Shown: piece by piece, positions 1 through 5,939 of the stretch
Layout: every line of letters starts with the position of its first letter
Position numbering within the stretch: the stretch's first letter is position 1
NCBI GenBank assembly: GCA_003500955.1
Contig: DNQP01000193.1
Span: 1-7,216 of the forward strand
From: Curvibacter sp.
GTDB lineage: Bacteria; Pseudomonadota; Gammaproteobacteria; Burkholderiales; Burkholderiaceae_C
Length of the DNA stretch: 7,216 bases
Direction of reading: 5' to 3'
Notes under the pieces: model-generated
Seen by the model: only the letters and a program-made list of their open reading frames with translations
The model's database searches: none
What the model was told of the DNA's origin: nothing
Translations under genes and position numbers: made by a program

Positions 1-460
1 GGTTGTAGACGTCCCAGAGGCCGTCCACGATCATGGTGTCCACCATCTTCCAGTCGCCCATGCGCTGGCCATCGCGCGAGTTGGGCAGCACGTGGGGCGC
101 GGCGCTCATGTTCTCCTGCCCGCCGGCGATGACGATCTCGCTGTCGCCCGTGGCCACGGCCTGGGCCGCCAGCATCACGGCCTTGAGGCCGGAGCCGCAG
201 ACGGCGTTGATGGTCAGCGCCGGGATCTCTTTGGACAGGCCGCTCTTGATCAGCGCCTGGCGCGCGGGGTTCTGGCCCGCACCGGCGGCCAGCACCTGGC
301 CCAGGATGACCTCACCCACCAGATCGGGGGCGATCTTGCTGCGGGCCAGCAGCTCGCGGATGACCAGGGACCCGAGTTCGGTCGCCGGGGTCTTGGCGAG
401 GGCGCCGCCGAACTTGCCCACGGCGGTACGGGCGGCGGCGACGATGACGATGTCTTCCAT
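1..460 (-). CDS. phaA: Acetyl-CoA acetyltransferase (beta-ketothiolase), 5' part only
   Basis: This enzyme condenses two acetyl-CoA into acetoacetyl-CoA, the first step of polyhydroxybutyrate synthesis; it is cytoplasmic. The minus strand reads from an ATG at 458-460 and stays open to the left edge, giving 153 codons of a family usually about 390 residues long. The N-terminus MEDIVIVAAARTAVGKFGG is typical of thiolases. The acylation-site motif NAVCGSGLKAV places the nucleophilic Cys at residue 88, matching Cys89 of the Zoogloea enzyme. Further on, GGQENMSAAPHVL is the usual conserved block of this family. The catalytic His and second Cys lie in the missing C-terminal part. It follows phaC after 19 bp on the same strand, so the pair is almost certainly one operon. 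A catabolic thiolase (AtoB-like) cannot be separated by sequence alone, but phaC next door favours the PHA role. Confidence 0.93.
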   Translation of the reverse strand, partial: MEDIVIVAAARTAVGKFGGALAKTPATELGSLVIRELLARSKIAPDLVGEVILGQVLAAGAGQNPARQALIKSGLSKEIPALTINAVCGSGLKAVMLAAQAVATGDSEIVIAGGQENMSAAPHVLPNSRDGQRMGDWKMVDTMIVDGLWDVYN

Positions 461-466
461 GGCTTA

Positions 467-477
467 CTCCTGCTCCT
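467..477 (-). promoter_or_regulatory. Tandem Shine-Dalgarno sequences of phaA
   Basis: On the minus strand the phaC-phaA gap carries AGGAG twice, at 477-473 and 471-467. The second lies 6 nt before the phaA ATG, a near-ideal distance; the first is 12 nt away. This supports both the chosen start and independent, strong translation of the thiolase within the phaCA transcript. Confidence 0.7.
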
Positions 478-479
478 GT

Positions 480-2183
480 TTACTGGGCTTTCTGCTTGAC
501 GTAACGGCCGGGCGCGGCCTCGATGACCTTGTACTTGCTGCCCTTGCCATACTTCTTGGGCGCAGCAATTTGCTTGCCAGCCTGGGACTGGAGCCAGGCG
601 GCCCAGTCGGGCCACCAGCTGCCGGCGTGCTCGTCCGCGCCCGCCAGCCAGGCGTCGAAGCCCTTGGGCAGCTTGCCGTCGGCGCGGATCCAGTGGCTGC
701 GCTTCTTTTTCTCGGGCGGGTTGATCACGCCCGCGATATGGCCCGAGGCGCCCATGACAAAACGCTTCTTGCCGGGCAGCACTTGCGTGCTGGCGTAGGC
801 GCCGCCGATGGGCACGATGTGGTCTTCGCGCGAGCCGTAGATGTAGACCGGCAGATCGACCTTGCGCAGGTCCACCTTCTCGCCGCAGACCGTGAGCTTG
901 CCGGGCTTGGCGAGGTTGTTTTCCAGGTAGGTGTTGCGCAGGTACCAGACGTAGAAGGGGCCGGGCAGGTTGGTGCTGTCGCTGTTCCAGTAGAGCAGAT
1001 CGAAGGGCGGCGGGGTCTCGCCCTTGAGGTAGTTGCCCACGACGTAGTTCCAGACCAGGTCGTTGGGCCGCAGGAAGCTGAAGGTGGAGGCCAGGTCGCG
1101 CCCGGCCATCAGGCCGCCCTGCCCCATCTGCTGTTCACGCAGCTTGACCATGGCTTCGTCGATGAAGACGTCGAGGATGCCGGTGTCGGAAAAGTCGAGG
1201 AAGGTGGTCAGCAGCGTGAGGCTGTGCACCGGCTTCTCACCGCGCGCGGCCAGCACGGCCAGGGCCGTGCCCAGCAGGGTGCCACCCACACAGAAGCCCA
1301 GGGCGTTGATCTGCTCGGCCCCGCTGATCTCCTGCGTGACCTGGATGGCGCGGATGACCGCGTCGTCGATGTAGTCGTCCCAGGTCTTGTGGCCCAGGCT
1401 CTCGTCCGGGTTGCGCCAGCTGACCACGAAGGTGCGGTGGCCCTGGGCCACGGCGTAGCGGATCAGGGAGTTGTCGGGCTGCAGGTCGAGGATGTAGTAC
1501 TTGTTGATGCAGGGTGGCACCAGCAGTAAGGGACGCTCGTAGACCTGATCGGTCAGCGGCTTGTATTCGATGAGCTGGAACAGCTCGTTCTCGTAGACCA
1601 CGGCGCCCTCGCTGGTGGCGACGTTCTGGCCGACTTCGAAGCGGCTCTCGTCCGTCATGCTCACATGGCCCTGGCCCAGGTCGTGCAGCAGGTTCTGCAG
1701 GCCCTTGGCGATGCTCTCGCCCTTGGTCGCTATGGCTTTCTGCTGGGCCTCGGCGTTGAAGGCCAGGTAGTTGCTGGGCGCGCTGGCCGCCACCCACTGC
1801 TCCACGGCGAAGCGGATGCGCGCACGGGTCTTCTCGTCGGCCTGCACGGCCTCGGCCAGCTGCAGGAGGAAGCGCGCGTTGAGCAGGTAGGTGGAGGCGG
1901 CCAGGGAAGCGTAGGGATTGTCGGCCCAGGCCGGGGCGGCGAAGCGGCGGTCGCCGCTGCTGGTGGGGCCGACGCCCTGCATCAGTGCCGACAGGTCCTG
2001 CAGGTACTGCTGCTGCAGGGCCTGCAGCTTGTCGGGCGGGACCGAGACCATGAGTTCCGGCAGGGCCGGCAGGCCGTTCATGGCCGCGACGGGCGGGGTC
2101 TGATACGTCTGCCAGGCCTGAGTCCAGGCCTGCTGGAACTGCTGCGCCGCCTGAGTCCAAAATTCGGGGGTATGCTGTGTCAC
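480..2183 (-). CDS. phaC: Class I poly(3-hydroxyalkanoate) synthase
   Basis: PhaC polymerises (R)-3-hydroxyacyl-CoA, mainly 3-hydroxybutyryl-CoA, into PHA at the surface of storage granules. The 567-residue product fits class I (about 560-600). An N-terminal domain (about 1-190) precedes an alpha/beta-hydrolase core. The lipase-like box GFCVGG at 296-301 carries the nucleophile Cys298; Asp454 in SREDHIVP and His482 in GASGHIAGVINPP complete the triad, matching Cys319, Asp480 and His508 of the Cupriavidus necator enzyme. Conserved blocks such as VPPCINKYYILDL (222-234) and VVSWRNPDESLGHKTWDDY (253-271) are intact. The start is a GTG at 2181-2183 preceded by GAGG at a 7-nt distance, with no ATG nearby upstream in frame. 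It is followed by phaA after 19 bp. A phaR or phasin gene is not visible here. Confidence 0.97.
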   Translation of the reverse strand: MTQHTPEFWTQAAQQFQQAWTQAWQTYQTPPVAAMNGLPALPELMVSVPPDKLQALQQQYLQDLSALMQGVGPTSSGDRRFAAPAWADNPYASLAASTYLLNARFLLQLAEAVQADEKTRARIRFAVEQWVAASAPSNYLAFNAEAQQKAIATKGESIAKGLQNLLHDLGQGHVSMTDESRFEVGQNVATSEGAVVYENELFQLIEYKPLTDQVYERPLLLVPPCINKYYILDLQPDNSLIRYAVAQGHRTFVVSWRNPDESLGHKTWDDYIDDAVIRAIQVTQEISGAEQINALGFCVGGTLLGTALAVLAARGEKPVHSLTLLTTFLDFSDTGILDVFIDEAMVKLREQQMGQGGLMAGRDLASTFSFLRPNDLVWNYVVGNYLKGETPPPFDLLYWNSDSTNLPGPFYVWYLRNTYLENNLAKPGKLTVCGEKVDLRKVDLPVYIYGSREDHIVPIGGAYASTQVLPGKKRFVMGASGHIAGVINPPEKKKRSHWIRADGKLPKGFDAWLAGADEHAGSWWPDWAAWLQSQAGKQIAAPKKYGKGSKYKVIEAAPGRYVKQKAQ

Positions 2184-2261
2184 ACCGGAACCTCGTGCTG
2201 GAATTTGCGTCCAGTATCTCAGGCCTGACCCTGCGCCAGGCTGACATTCGTCAAATAACCC
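2184..2261. promoter_or_regulatory. Divergent intergenic region phaC / small membrane protein
   Basis: This 78-bp gap must hold the start signals of phaC (leftward) and of the small membrane-protein gene (rightward). On the minus strand TTGACG at 2254-2249 looks like a -35 element, but no convincing -10 box follows at 16-18 bp, so I do not place a promoter. The only clear signal is the GAGG ribosome-binding site of phaC close to its GTG. No Shine-Dalgarno sequence precedes the rightward ATG at 2262. Confidence 0.4.
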
Positions 2262-2561
2262 ATGTTTCTGATACTGATAGCCATCGGCTGGATTTACGTC
2301 GCGCTCATGATGGCCGTGGCCGAGGCCTCGAGTCCCGTGGGCAGCGTGCTGGGCGCCATCATCACCTTCGTGCTCTACGGTGTGGGGCCCGTGGCCCTGC
2401 TGCTTTACATCCTGGGCACGCCGGCGCGCAAGCGATTGCGCAAGCAGCGCGAGGCCGAGGAGCTGGCCGCCTGGCAGGCGCAGCAGCCGGCCTCAGACGC
2501 GCCAGATGCAGGCGGCCAGCCGACCGCTGACGCGGTCGCGCCGGTGCGAAAAGAACCGTGA
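2262..2561 (+). CDS. Small two-helix membrane protein of unknown function
   Basis: I do not recognise a named family. The 99-residue product has a hydrophobic segment at about residues 3-21 and a second at about 28-52, joined by a short turn with Pro and Gly. A basic stretch TPARKRLRKQR (53-63) follows, and then a polar Ala/Gln/Pro/Asp-rich tail. The basic stretch suggests that both the N-terminus and the tail face the cytoplasm (positive-inside rule). There is no signal-peptide cleavage site or catalytic motif. The ATG lacks a Shine-Dalgarno sequence. It diverges from phaC, and its last 69 bp overlap the 3' end of pgeF on the other strand, so the low-complexity tail is written over conserved pgeF codons. 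The hydrophobic pattern argues for a real gene; a role in PHA metabolism is not supported by anything beyond proximity. Confidence 0.72.
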   Translation: MFLILIAIGWIYVALMMAVAEASSPVGSVLGAIITFVLYGVGPVALLLYILGTPARKRLRKQREAEELAAWQAQQPASDAPDAGGQPTADAVAPVRKEP

Positions 2562-3251
2562 CGTTTGCGTGACGGTGCACCAGGATGGTGTGCCGTCGTT
2601 GCCGTAGATCTGGGTGATGCCCAGGCGGTTGAGGCGCTGTCTTGCCAGGGCCTGGAGATCGGCCAGCCATTTGCCCGGGGTCGCCAGGGGCGTGAAGCAG
2701 ATCGCGGACCGCGCGTCCTGCGCTTCGAAGGCCGCCTTGACCTCGTCCCCGACCTCAAAGGCCTGCGGCCCGATGCAGGGGCCGAGCCAGACCATGAGCT
2801 CGCGTGCCGGCCGGCCCAGCGCTACGTGCAGGCTCTCGATCACGCCCGCCCCACCCTGCCCGGCCAGGCCACGCCAGCCCGCATGTGCAGCGGCCACGAC
2901 ACTGCCCTGCGCATCTGTGAACAGAAGCGGCAGGCAGTCGGCCACCATGATGGTGCAGGCCAGGCCGCGCTCGCGCGTGAGGCAGGCGTCGGCCTCGGTG
3001 CCGTGCAGCGTGTGCGCGTCCAGCGTGACGACGCTGTGGCCGTGGACCTGCTTGAGAAAGACCGGATGGGCGCTCAGCGCCTGGGCCAGCACCGCGCGGT
3101 TGGCGCCGACGGCCAGGGCATCGTCGCCCACATGGTCACCGAGGTTGAGGCTGTCATAGGGCGCCATCGAACGGCCACCCGCGCGCGTGGTGCAGACGGC
3201 GCGCACCGTAGCGGGTGCGGGCCATTGCGGGGTGATCCAGTCGGGGCGCAC
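2493..3251 (-). CDS. pgeF: Peptidoglycan editing factor PgeF / purine nucleoside phosphorylase (YfiH/LACC1 family)
   Basis: This cytoplasmic family was first called polyphenol oxidase or laccase domain protein. Members have been shown to act as purine nucleoside phosphorylase or adenosine deaminase, and E. coli YfiH (PgeF) helps keep L-Ser out of peptidoglycan stems. The 252-residue length is typical. The N-terminal TTRAGG (21-26) and YDSLNLGDHVGDD (32-44) blocks are present, followed by the three family metal ligands: His70 in KQVHG, Cys106 in VADCLP and His123 in AHAGWRG. LGPCIGP (156-162) and the C-terminal FFSHRRD...GRLAACIW are also family signatures, so the reading frame is complete to the end. 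The start is a GTG at 3249-3251; the next Met (29) would remove conserved N-terminal sequence. It begins 7 bp after the zeta-class transferase stop, without a clear ribosome-binding site, suggesting translational coupling. Its 3' end overlaps the convergent membrane-protein gene. Confidence 0.93.
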   Translation of the reverse strand: MRPDWITPQWPAPATVRAVCTTRAGGRSMAPYDSLNLGDHVGDDALAVGANRAVLAQALSAHPVFLKQVHGHSVVTLDAHTLHGTEADACLTRERGLACTIMVADCLPLLFTDAQGSVVAAAHAGWRGLAGQGGAGVIESLHVALGRPARELMVWLGPCIGPQAFEVGDEVKAAFEAQDARSAICFTPLATPGKWLADLQALARQRLNRLGITQIYGNDGTPSWCTVTQTSRFFSHRRDRVSGRLAACIWRV

Positions 3252-3258
3252 GGGACGC

Positions 3259-3927
3259 TCAGGGCTCGTTGTCGGGGCAGTTCGAGGGCTGGGCCTGCAG
3301 GAAGGCGGGGTGGCGCATGCAGGCGTCGAAGGCGGCCAGGGTCAGCGCCAAGCCCTCGAGATTCGTCTCGAAGCGCCGGGCGTTGAAGATCTGCGGCACC
3401 AGGCAGCAGTCAGCCAGCGTGGGCGTGTCGCCCCAGCAGTAGACCGAAGGCGGCAGGCCCGCGGCCTGGCGCTGCGCGGCCAGCTGGGCCAGCTGGCGCT
3501 CGAAGGCCTCCAGGCCCTCGCGCACCCAGTGGCGGTACCAGGTGTTCTTGGCGTCTTCGCTGACCTTGAGCTCGCGCACCAGGTACTTGAGCACGCGCAG
3601 GTTGTTGAGCGGATGGATCTCGCAGGCGATGGACTGCGCCAGCGCGCGCACGCGCGCACGGCCCAGGGCGTCGGCCGGCAGCAGGGGCGGCTGTGGATGG
3701 GTCTCGTCCAGGTACTCTATGATGGCCATGGACTGGGTCAGGCGCGTGCCGTCGTCCTCTTCGAGCAGGGGCACGAGGCGGTCGGGCGAGATCTCGGCGT
3801 AGGCCGGCTGCTTCTGGTCGCCGCGTGCCAGGTGCACGGACAGGTAGGCGTAGTCCAGGCCCTTGAGCGCCAGCGCGATGCGCACGCGGAAGGAGGCGGA
3901 CGAGCGGAAGTAGTTGTAGAGCTTCAT
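3259..3927 (-). CDS. maiA: Zeta-class glutathione transferase: maleylpyruvate / maleylacetoacetate isomerase
   Basis: This soluble enzyme uses glutathione to isomerise a cis double bond to trans in a ring-cleavage product. The 222-residue product has the N-terminal thioredoxin-like domain with RSSASFRVRIALALKGL (8-24), where SSAS stands for the usual SSCS active-site motif, and the glutathione-binding QSMAIIEYLDE (65-75). The C-terminal helical domain has IHPLNNLRVLKYL (104-116) and WGDTPTLADCCLVPQ (165-179). The ATG at 3925-3927 is chosen because MKLYNYFRSS is the family N-terminus; the frame stays open 19 codons upstream but that extension is not family-like. Homologues act in tyrosine breakdown (maleylacetoacetate) or the gentisate pathway (maleylpyruvate; NagL of Ralstonia sp. 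U2). Gentisate dioxygenase and an FAH-family hydrolase within 3 kb make the gentisate role more likely (inference). pgeF follows after 7 bp. Confidence 0.92.
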   Translation of the reverse strand: MKLYNYFRSSASFRVRIALALKGLDYAYLSVHLARGDQKQPAYAEISPDRLVPLLEEDDGTRLTQSMAIIEYLDETHPQPPLLPADALGRARVRALAQSIACEIHPLNNLRVLKYLVRELKVSEDAKNTWYRHWVREGLEAFERQLAQLAAQRQAAGLPPSVYCWGDTPTLADCCLVPQIFNARRFETNLEGLALTLAAFDACMRHPAFLQAQPSNCPDNEP

Positions 3928-3995
3928 GCCGCGAGGATACCCCGGGGCGGGGTCTGGGCGAGAATGCGGGCAGCATGCCAACACGAGGAGCCCCC
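3928..3995. promoter_or_regulatory. Divergent start region, maiA-like gene / ABM gene
   Basis: These 68 bp separate two divergent starts. On the plus strand AGGAG at 3986-3990 sits 5 nt before ATG 3996 and fixes the start of the ABM gene. A weak -10-like GAGAAT lies at 3960-3965. On the minus strand TATCCT (3939-3934) resembles a -10 box very close to the ATG at 3927 and would give an almost leaderless transcript. No good -35 box accompanies either, so the promoter placement is tentative; the ribosome-binding site is firm. Confidence 0.4.
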
Positions 3996-4298
3996 ATGAT
4001 TCTGGAAATCGCCGACATCCGCATCCACGCCGACCAGCAGACCGCCTTCGACGAAGCCATCCAGCGCGGCCTGGCCACCGTCATCAGCAAGGCCCGCGGC
4101 TACCGCGGCTTCAAGGTCAACAAAGGGGTGGAGCACCCGGACCGCTACGTGCTGATGATCTTCTGGGAGACGCTGGAAGACCACACGGTGCACTTCCGCC
4201 AGTCGCCGGCCTTTGCCGAGTGGCGCGCCATCGTCGGGCCCTTCTTCGCCAGCCCGCCCCAGGTGGAACACTTCACGCTGCTGGCGAAATCGGACTGA
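3996..4298 (+). CDS. Antibiotic biosynthesis monooxygenase (ABM) domain protein
   Basis: This 100-residue protein has the size and pattern of the dimeric alpha/beta-barrel ABM fold. It opens with a beta strand (ILEIADIRIHADQQTAFDEA), then a helix with GYRGFKVNKGVEHPDRY (35-51), the typical strand VLMIFWETLEDHTVHFRQS (52-70) and FAEWRAIVGPFF (73-84). Relatives include cofactor-free quinol or anthrone monooxygenases such as YgiN and haem-degrading IsdG-type enzymes, so the substrate cannot be named; some relatives have no proven enzymatic role. ATG 3996 is preferred over the in-frame ATG at 3975 because AGGAG lies 5 nt upstream of it and the homologous region begins there. It diverges from the glutathione-dependent isomerase and converges on the MarR gene with only 3 bp between stops. 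Its position inside a gentisate locus suggests, without proving, a role with a hydroquinone-type aromatic. Confidence 0.87.
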   Translation: MILEIADIRIHADQQTAFDEAIQRGLATVISKARGYRGFKVNKGVEHPDRYVLMIFWETLEDHTVHFRQSPAFAEWRAIVGPFFASPPQVEHFTLLAKSD

Positions 4299-4315
4299 GA
4301 CTCAGTCTTTGTTTT
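4293..4315 (+). terminator. Palindrome with T-rich tail at the ABM/marR junction
   Basis: GACTGAG (4293-4299), one central A, and CTCAGTC (4301-4307) form a perfect inverted repeat, followed on the plus strand by TTTGTTTT (4308-4315). A real hairpin would pair GACTG with CAGTC around a 5-nt loop. The T-rich run follows only on the plus side, so it should end ABM transcription best; on the minus strand the palindrome is followed by CGATTTCGCC, a poor tail. The stem is short, so efficiency is uncertain. It contains both stop codons. Confidence 0.55.
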
Positions 4316-4742
4316 CGTGACCTGTCACGAGCTTGCCCAGCAGACGCACGAACTGCTCGCGCTCGCTGGTGTTGAGCGGCTCCAGGATGCGGGTCTGCAC
4401 CTTGGTCACGGCGCGCTTCATGCGCAGCGCGGTCTCGGCCCCCTCGGGCGTGACCCAGAGCAGCTTGCGCCGGCGGTCGTCCGGATCGGACTCGCGCCGC
4501 ACCCAACCCTTGGCTTCGAGCCGGCCGATGACCGAGCCCGAGGTGGCCGGGTCGAAGGCCACGCGTGCCGCCAGGGTGACCTGGTCCGTGCCCGGGGCGT
4601 CCATCAACGCGTGCAGGATGGAGAACTGCACCGGTGTCATGTCGAATTCGGCCGTCTCCTCCATGAAGGCGGCGACGGAGAACTGGTGGGCGCGCCGGAT
4701 CAGGTGACCGGGCGCGGCCTGGAAGTGAAAGCTTTTGCTCAT
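4302..4742 (-). CDS. MarR-family transcriptional regulator
   Basis: This is a dimeric winged helix-turn-helix DNA-binding protein; the family often represses aromatic catabolic or efflux genes and releases DNA on binding a small aromatic ligand. In the 146-residue product the N-terminal helix has APGHLIRRAHQ (10-20). MTPVQFSILHAL (35-46) leads into the DNA-binding domain, FDPATSGSVIGRLEAKGWV (63-81) is the recognition-helix region, and the wing carries RRESDPDDRRRKLLWVTPEG with the conserved D-x-R type loop (82-101). ATG 4740-4742 is chosen; an in-frame GTG at 4758-4760 would add six residues, and neither has a clear ribosome-binding site. It diverges from the gentisate dioxygenase operon, the classic layout for a regulator acting on the shared intergenic region and on itself. 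Gentisate or an upstream hydroxybenzoate as ligand is an inference. Confidence 0.92.
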   Translation of the reverse strand: MSKSFHFQAAPGHLIRRAHQFSVAAFMEETAEFDMTPVQFSILHALMDAPGTDQVTLAARVAFDPATSGSVIGRLEAKGWVRRESDPDDRRRKLLWVTPEGAETALRMKRAVTKVQTRILEPLNTSEREQFVRLLGKLVTGHENKD

Positions 4743-4883
4743 GGCGTCTGGGTGTGGCACCGGAGTCTAGTGGCATCTGCCCTCGGGTAAACCCGGAGGG
4801 TCAGCTCGGCCATCGGTATGCACACTTATTAAATAGCGATCGGTGCAACCAGACAAGCCCCGGTCCGATCCCTCGACAGTCCC
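4743..4883. promoter_or_regulatory. Divergent promoter/operator region marR / gentisate dioxygenase
   Basis: This 141-bp gap separates the regulator from the operon it probably controls. It contains an imperfect inverted repeat (CCCTCGGGT at 4780-4788 against ACCCGGAGGG at 4791-4800, one bulged base). It also has an AT-rich island, ACTTATTAAATAG (4824-4836), which stands out in GC-rich DNA and could hold a -10 box. ATCGGT is repeated directly at 4812-4817 and 4839-4844, followed by ATGCA and GCA respectively. The second copy contains the palindrome CGATCG (4837-4842), and GATCGG (4838-4843) is mirrored by CCGATC (4865-4870). I cannot assign -35/-10 boxes with confidence. The dioxygenase ATG at 4884 has no Shine-Dalgarno sequence. 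Confidence 0.5.
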
Positions 4884-5939
4884 ATGAACGCCCCCCACCC
4901 CGCCCCGGCCGCGCGCCAGACGCTGTACCGCGAGATGTCGCCGCTGCACCTCACCCCGCTGTGGGAGGTGCTGCACGCTCTGGTGCCGCCGCAGCCGAGC
5001 TCGCCCTGCGTGCCGGCCCTGTGGAAATACCAGGACGTGCGCCCCCTCCTGATGCGCGCGGGTGAGCTGATCACCGCCGAAGAGGCGGTGCGGCGCGTGC
5101 TGATCCTGGAGAACCCGGCGCTGCGCGGCCAGTCGGCCATCACCCAGTCGCTGTATGCGGGGCTGCAGCTCATCCTGCCGGGCGAGGTGGCGCCGGCGCA
5201 TCGCCACACGCAGAGCGCGCTGCGCTTCATCGTCGAAGGCACAGGCGCCTACACGGCGGTGGACGGCGAGCGCACCACCATGCACCCAGGCGACTTCATC
5301 ATCACGCCGAGCTGGACCTGGCACGACCATGGGAACGAGGTGGACCAGCCCGTGGTCTGGCTCGACGGCCTGGACATCCCCATGCTGCGCTTCTTCGACG
5401 CCGGCTTTGCCGAGAACAGCCCCGAGAAGTCCCAGCGTGTCACCCGCCCCGAAGGGGCCAGCCAGGCGCGCTATGGCCACACCATGGCGCCGGTGCGCGG
5501 GGACGCGCCCTACGGCGCCACCTCGCCGATCTTCAGCTATCCCTACGCCCGCAGCCGCGAGGCCCTGCACCAGCTCGAGCGCACCACAGCCCCGGACGCC
5601 TGGGACGGCTGGAAGCTGCGCTATGTCAACCCGCTCACGGGCGGCGCGCCCATGCCCACCATGCAGCCCTTTCTACAGCGCCTGCCCGCCGGCTTCGACG
5701 GTCAGGCCTGGCGCCAGACCGACGGCGCGGTCTACAGCGTGGTCGAGGGTGCGGGGACTGCGTACATCGACAGCCCGCAAGGCCCGCTACGATTCGGCTT
5801 TGAAGCCCGCGACCATTTCGTCGTGCCCTCGTGGCAGACGCTGCGCCTGCAGTCCGACGGCGGTTGTGTGCTCTTCAGTTTTACCGACCGCCCGGTGCAG
5901 CAGGCCCTGGGCATCCACCGCGAAGAAAGGCTCGCATGA
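4884..5939 (+). CDS. gtdA: Gentisate 1,2-dioxygenase
   Basis: This Fe(II)-dependent cytoplasmic enzyme opens the ring of gentisate (2,5-dihydroxybenzoate) between the carboxyl-bearing carbon and the adjacent hydroxylated carbon, giving maleylpyruvate. The 351-residue length and two-cupin layout fit. In the first cupin, [16 protein letters not shown] (104-119) gives His106 and His108, and WTWHDHGNE (144-152) gives His147 as the third iron ligand. The second cupin (about 255-335, containing [11 protein letters not shown] and DHFVVPSW) lacks a His triad, as usual for the family. [10 protein letters not shown] (26-35) and [15 protein letters not shown] (66-80) are also family-like, supporting the ATG at 4884 despite no ribosome-binding site. 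Its stop overlaps the next start in ATGA. Related ring-cleaving cupins use salicylate or 1-hydroxy-2-naphthoate; the neighbouring FAH-family hydrolase and isomerase favour gentisate. Confidence 0.94.
   Translation: MNAPHPAPAARQTLYREMSPLHLTPLWEVLHALVPPQPSSPCVPALWKYQDVRPLLMRAGELITAEEAVRRVLILENPALRGQSAITQSLYAGLQLILPGEVAPAHRHTQSALRFIVEGTGAYTAVDGERTTMHPGDFIITPSWTWHDHGNEVDQPVVWLDGLDIPMLRFFDAGFAENSPEKSQRVTRPEGASQARYGHTMAPVRGDAPYGATSPIFSYPYARSREALHQLERTTAPDAWDGWKLRYVNPLTGGAPMPTMQPFLQRLPAGFDGQAWRQTDGAVYSVVEGAGTAYIDSPQGPLRFGFEARDHFVVPSWQTLRLQSDGGCVLFSFTDRPVQQALGIHREERLA

Noticed and set aside
33..1529. A 498-codon open frame on the plus strand opposite phaC and phaA
   Set aside because: It is antisense to two well-supported genes. 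Its composition (repeated Val, Ala, Gly, Asp, Gln) is what GC-rich third positions produce in the opposite frame, and it has no recognisable domain.
1237..2247. A 336-codon minus-strand frame overlapping the 5' half of phaC
   Set aside because: It is rich in Arg, Gly, Pro and Ala with no family features, and shares the strand with phaC in another frame, where phaC carries all three catalytic residues.
2249..2254. TTGACG on the minus strand as the phaC -35 box
   Set aside because: No acceptable -10 sequence occurs 16-18 bp downstream, so a promoter is not called.
2565..3386. A 273-codon plus-strand frame opposite pgeF
   Set aside because: It is antisense to a complete, motif-bearing gene and has Arg/Gly/Ala-rich composition typical of out-of-frame translation.
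3928..3984. A 19-codon N-terminal extension of the isomerase
   Set aside because: The extension is not family-like, would run past the ABM gene's likely transcription start, and the family N-terminus MKLYNYFRSS begins exactly at the downstream ATG.
4767..5570. A 267-codon minus-strand frame across the dioxygenase gene and its promoter region
   Set aside because: It lies opposite the clear cupin gene, has no domain-like pattern, and would cover the divergent promoter region; it is a shadow of GC-rich coding sequence.
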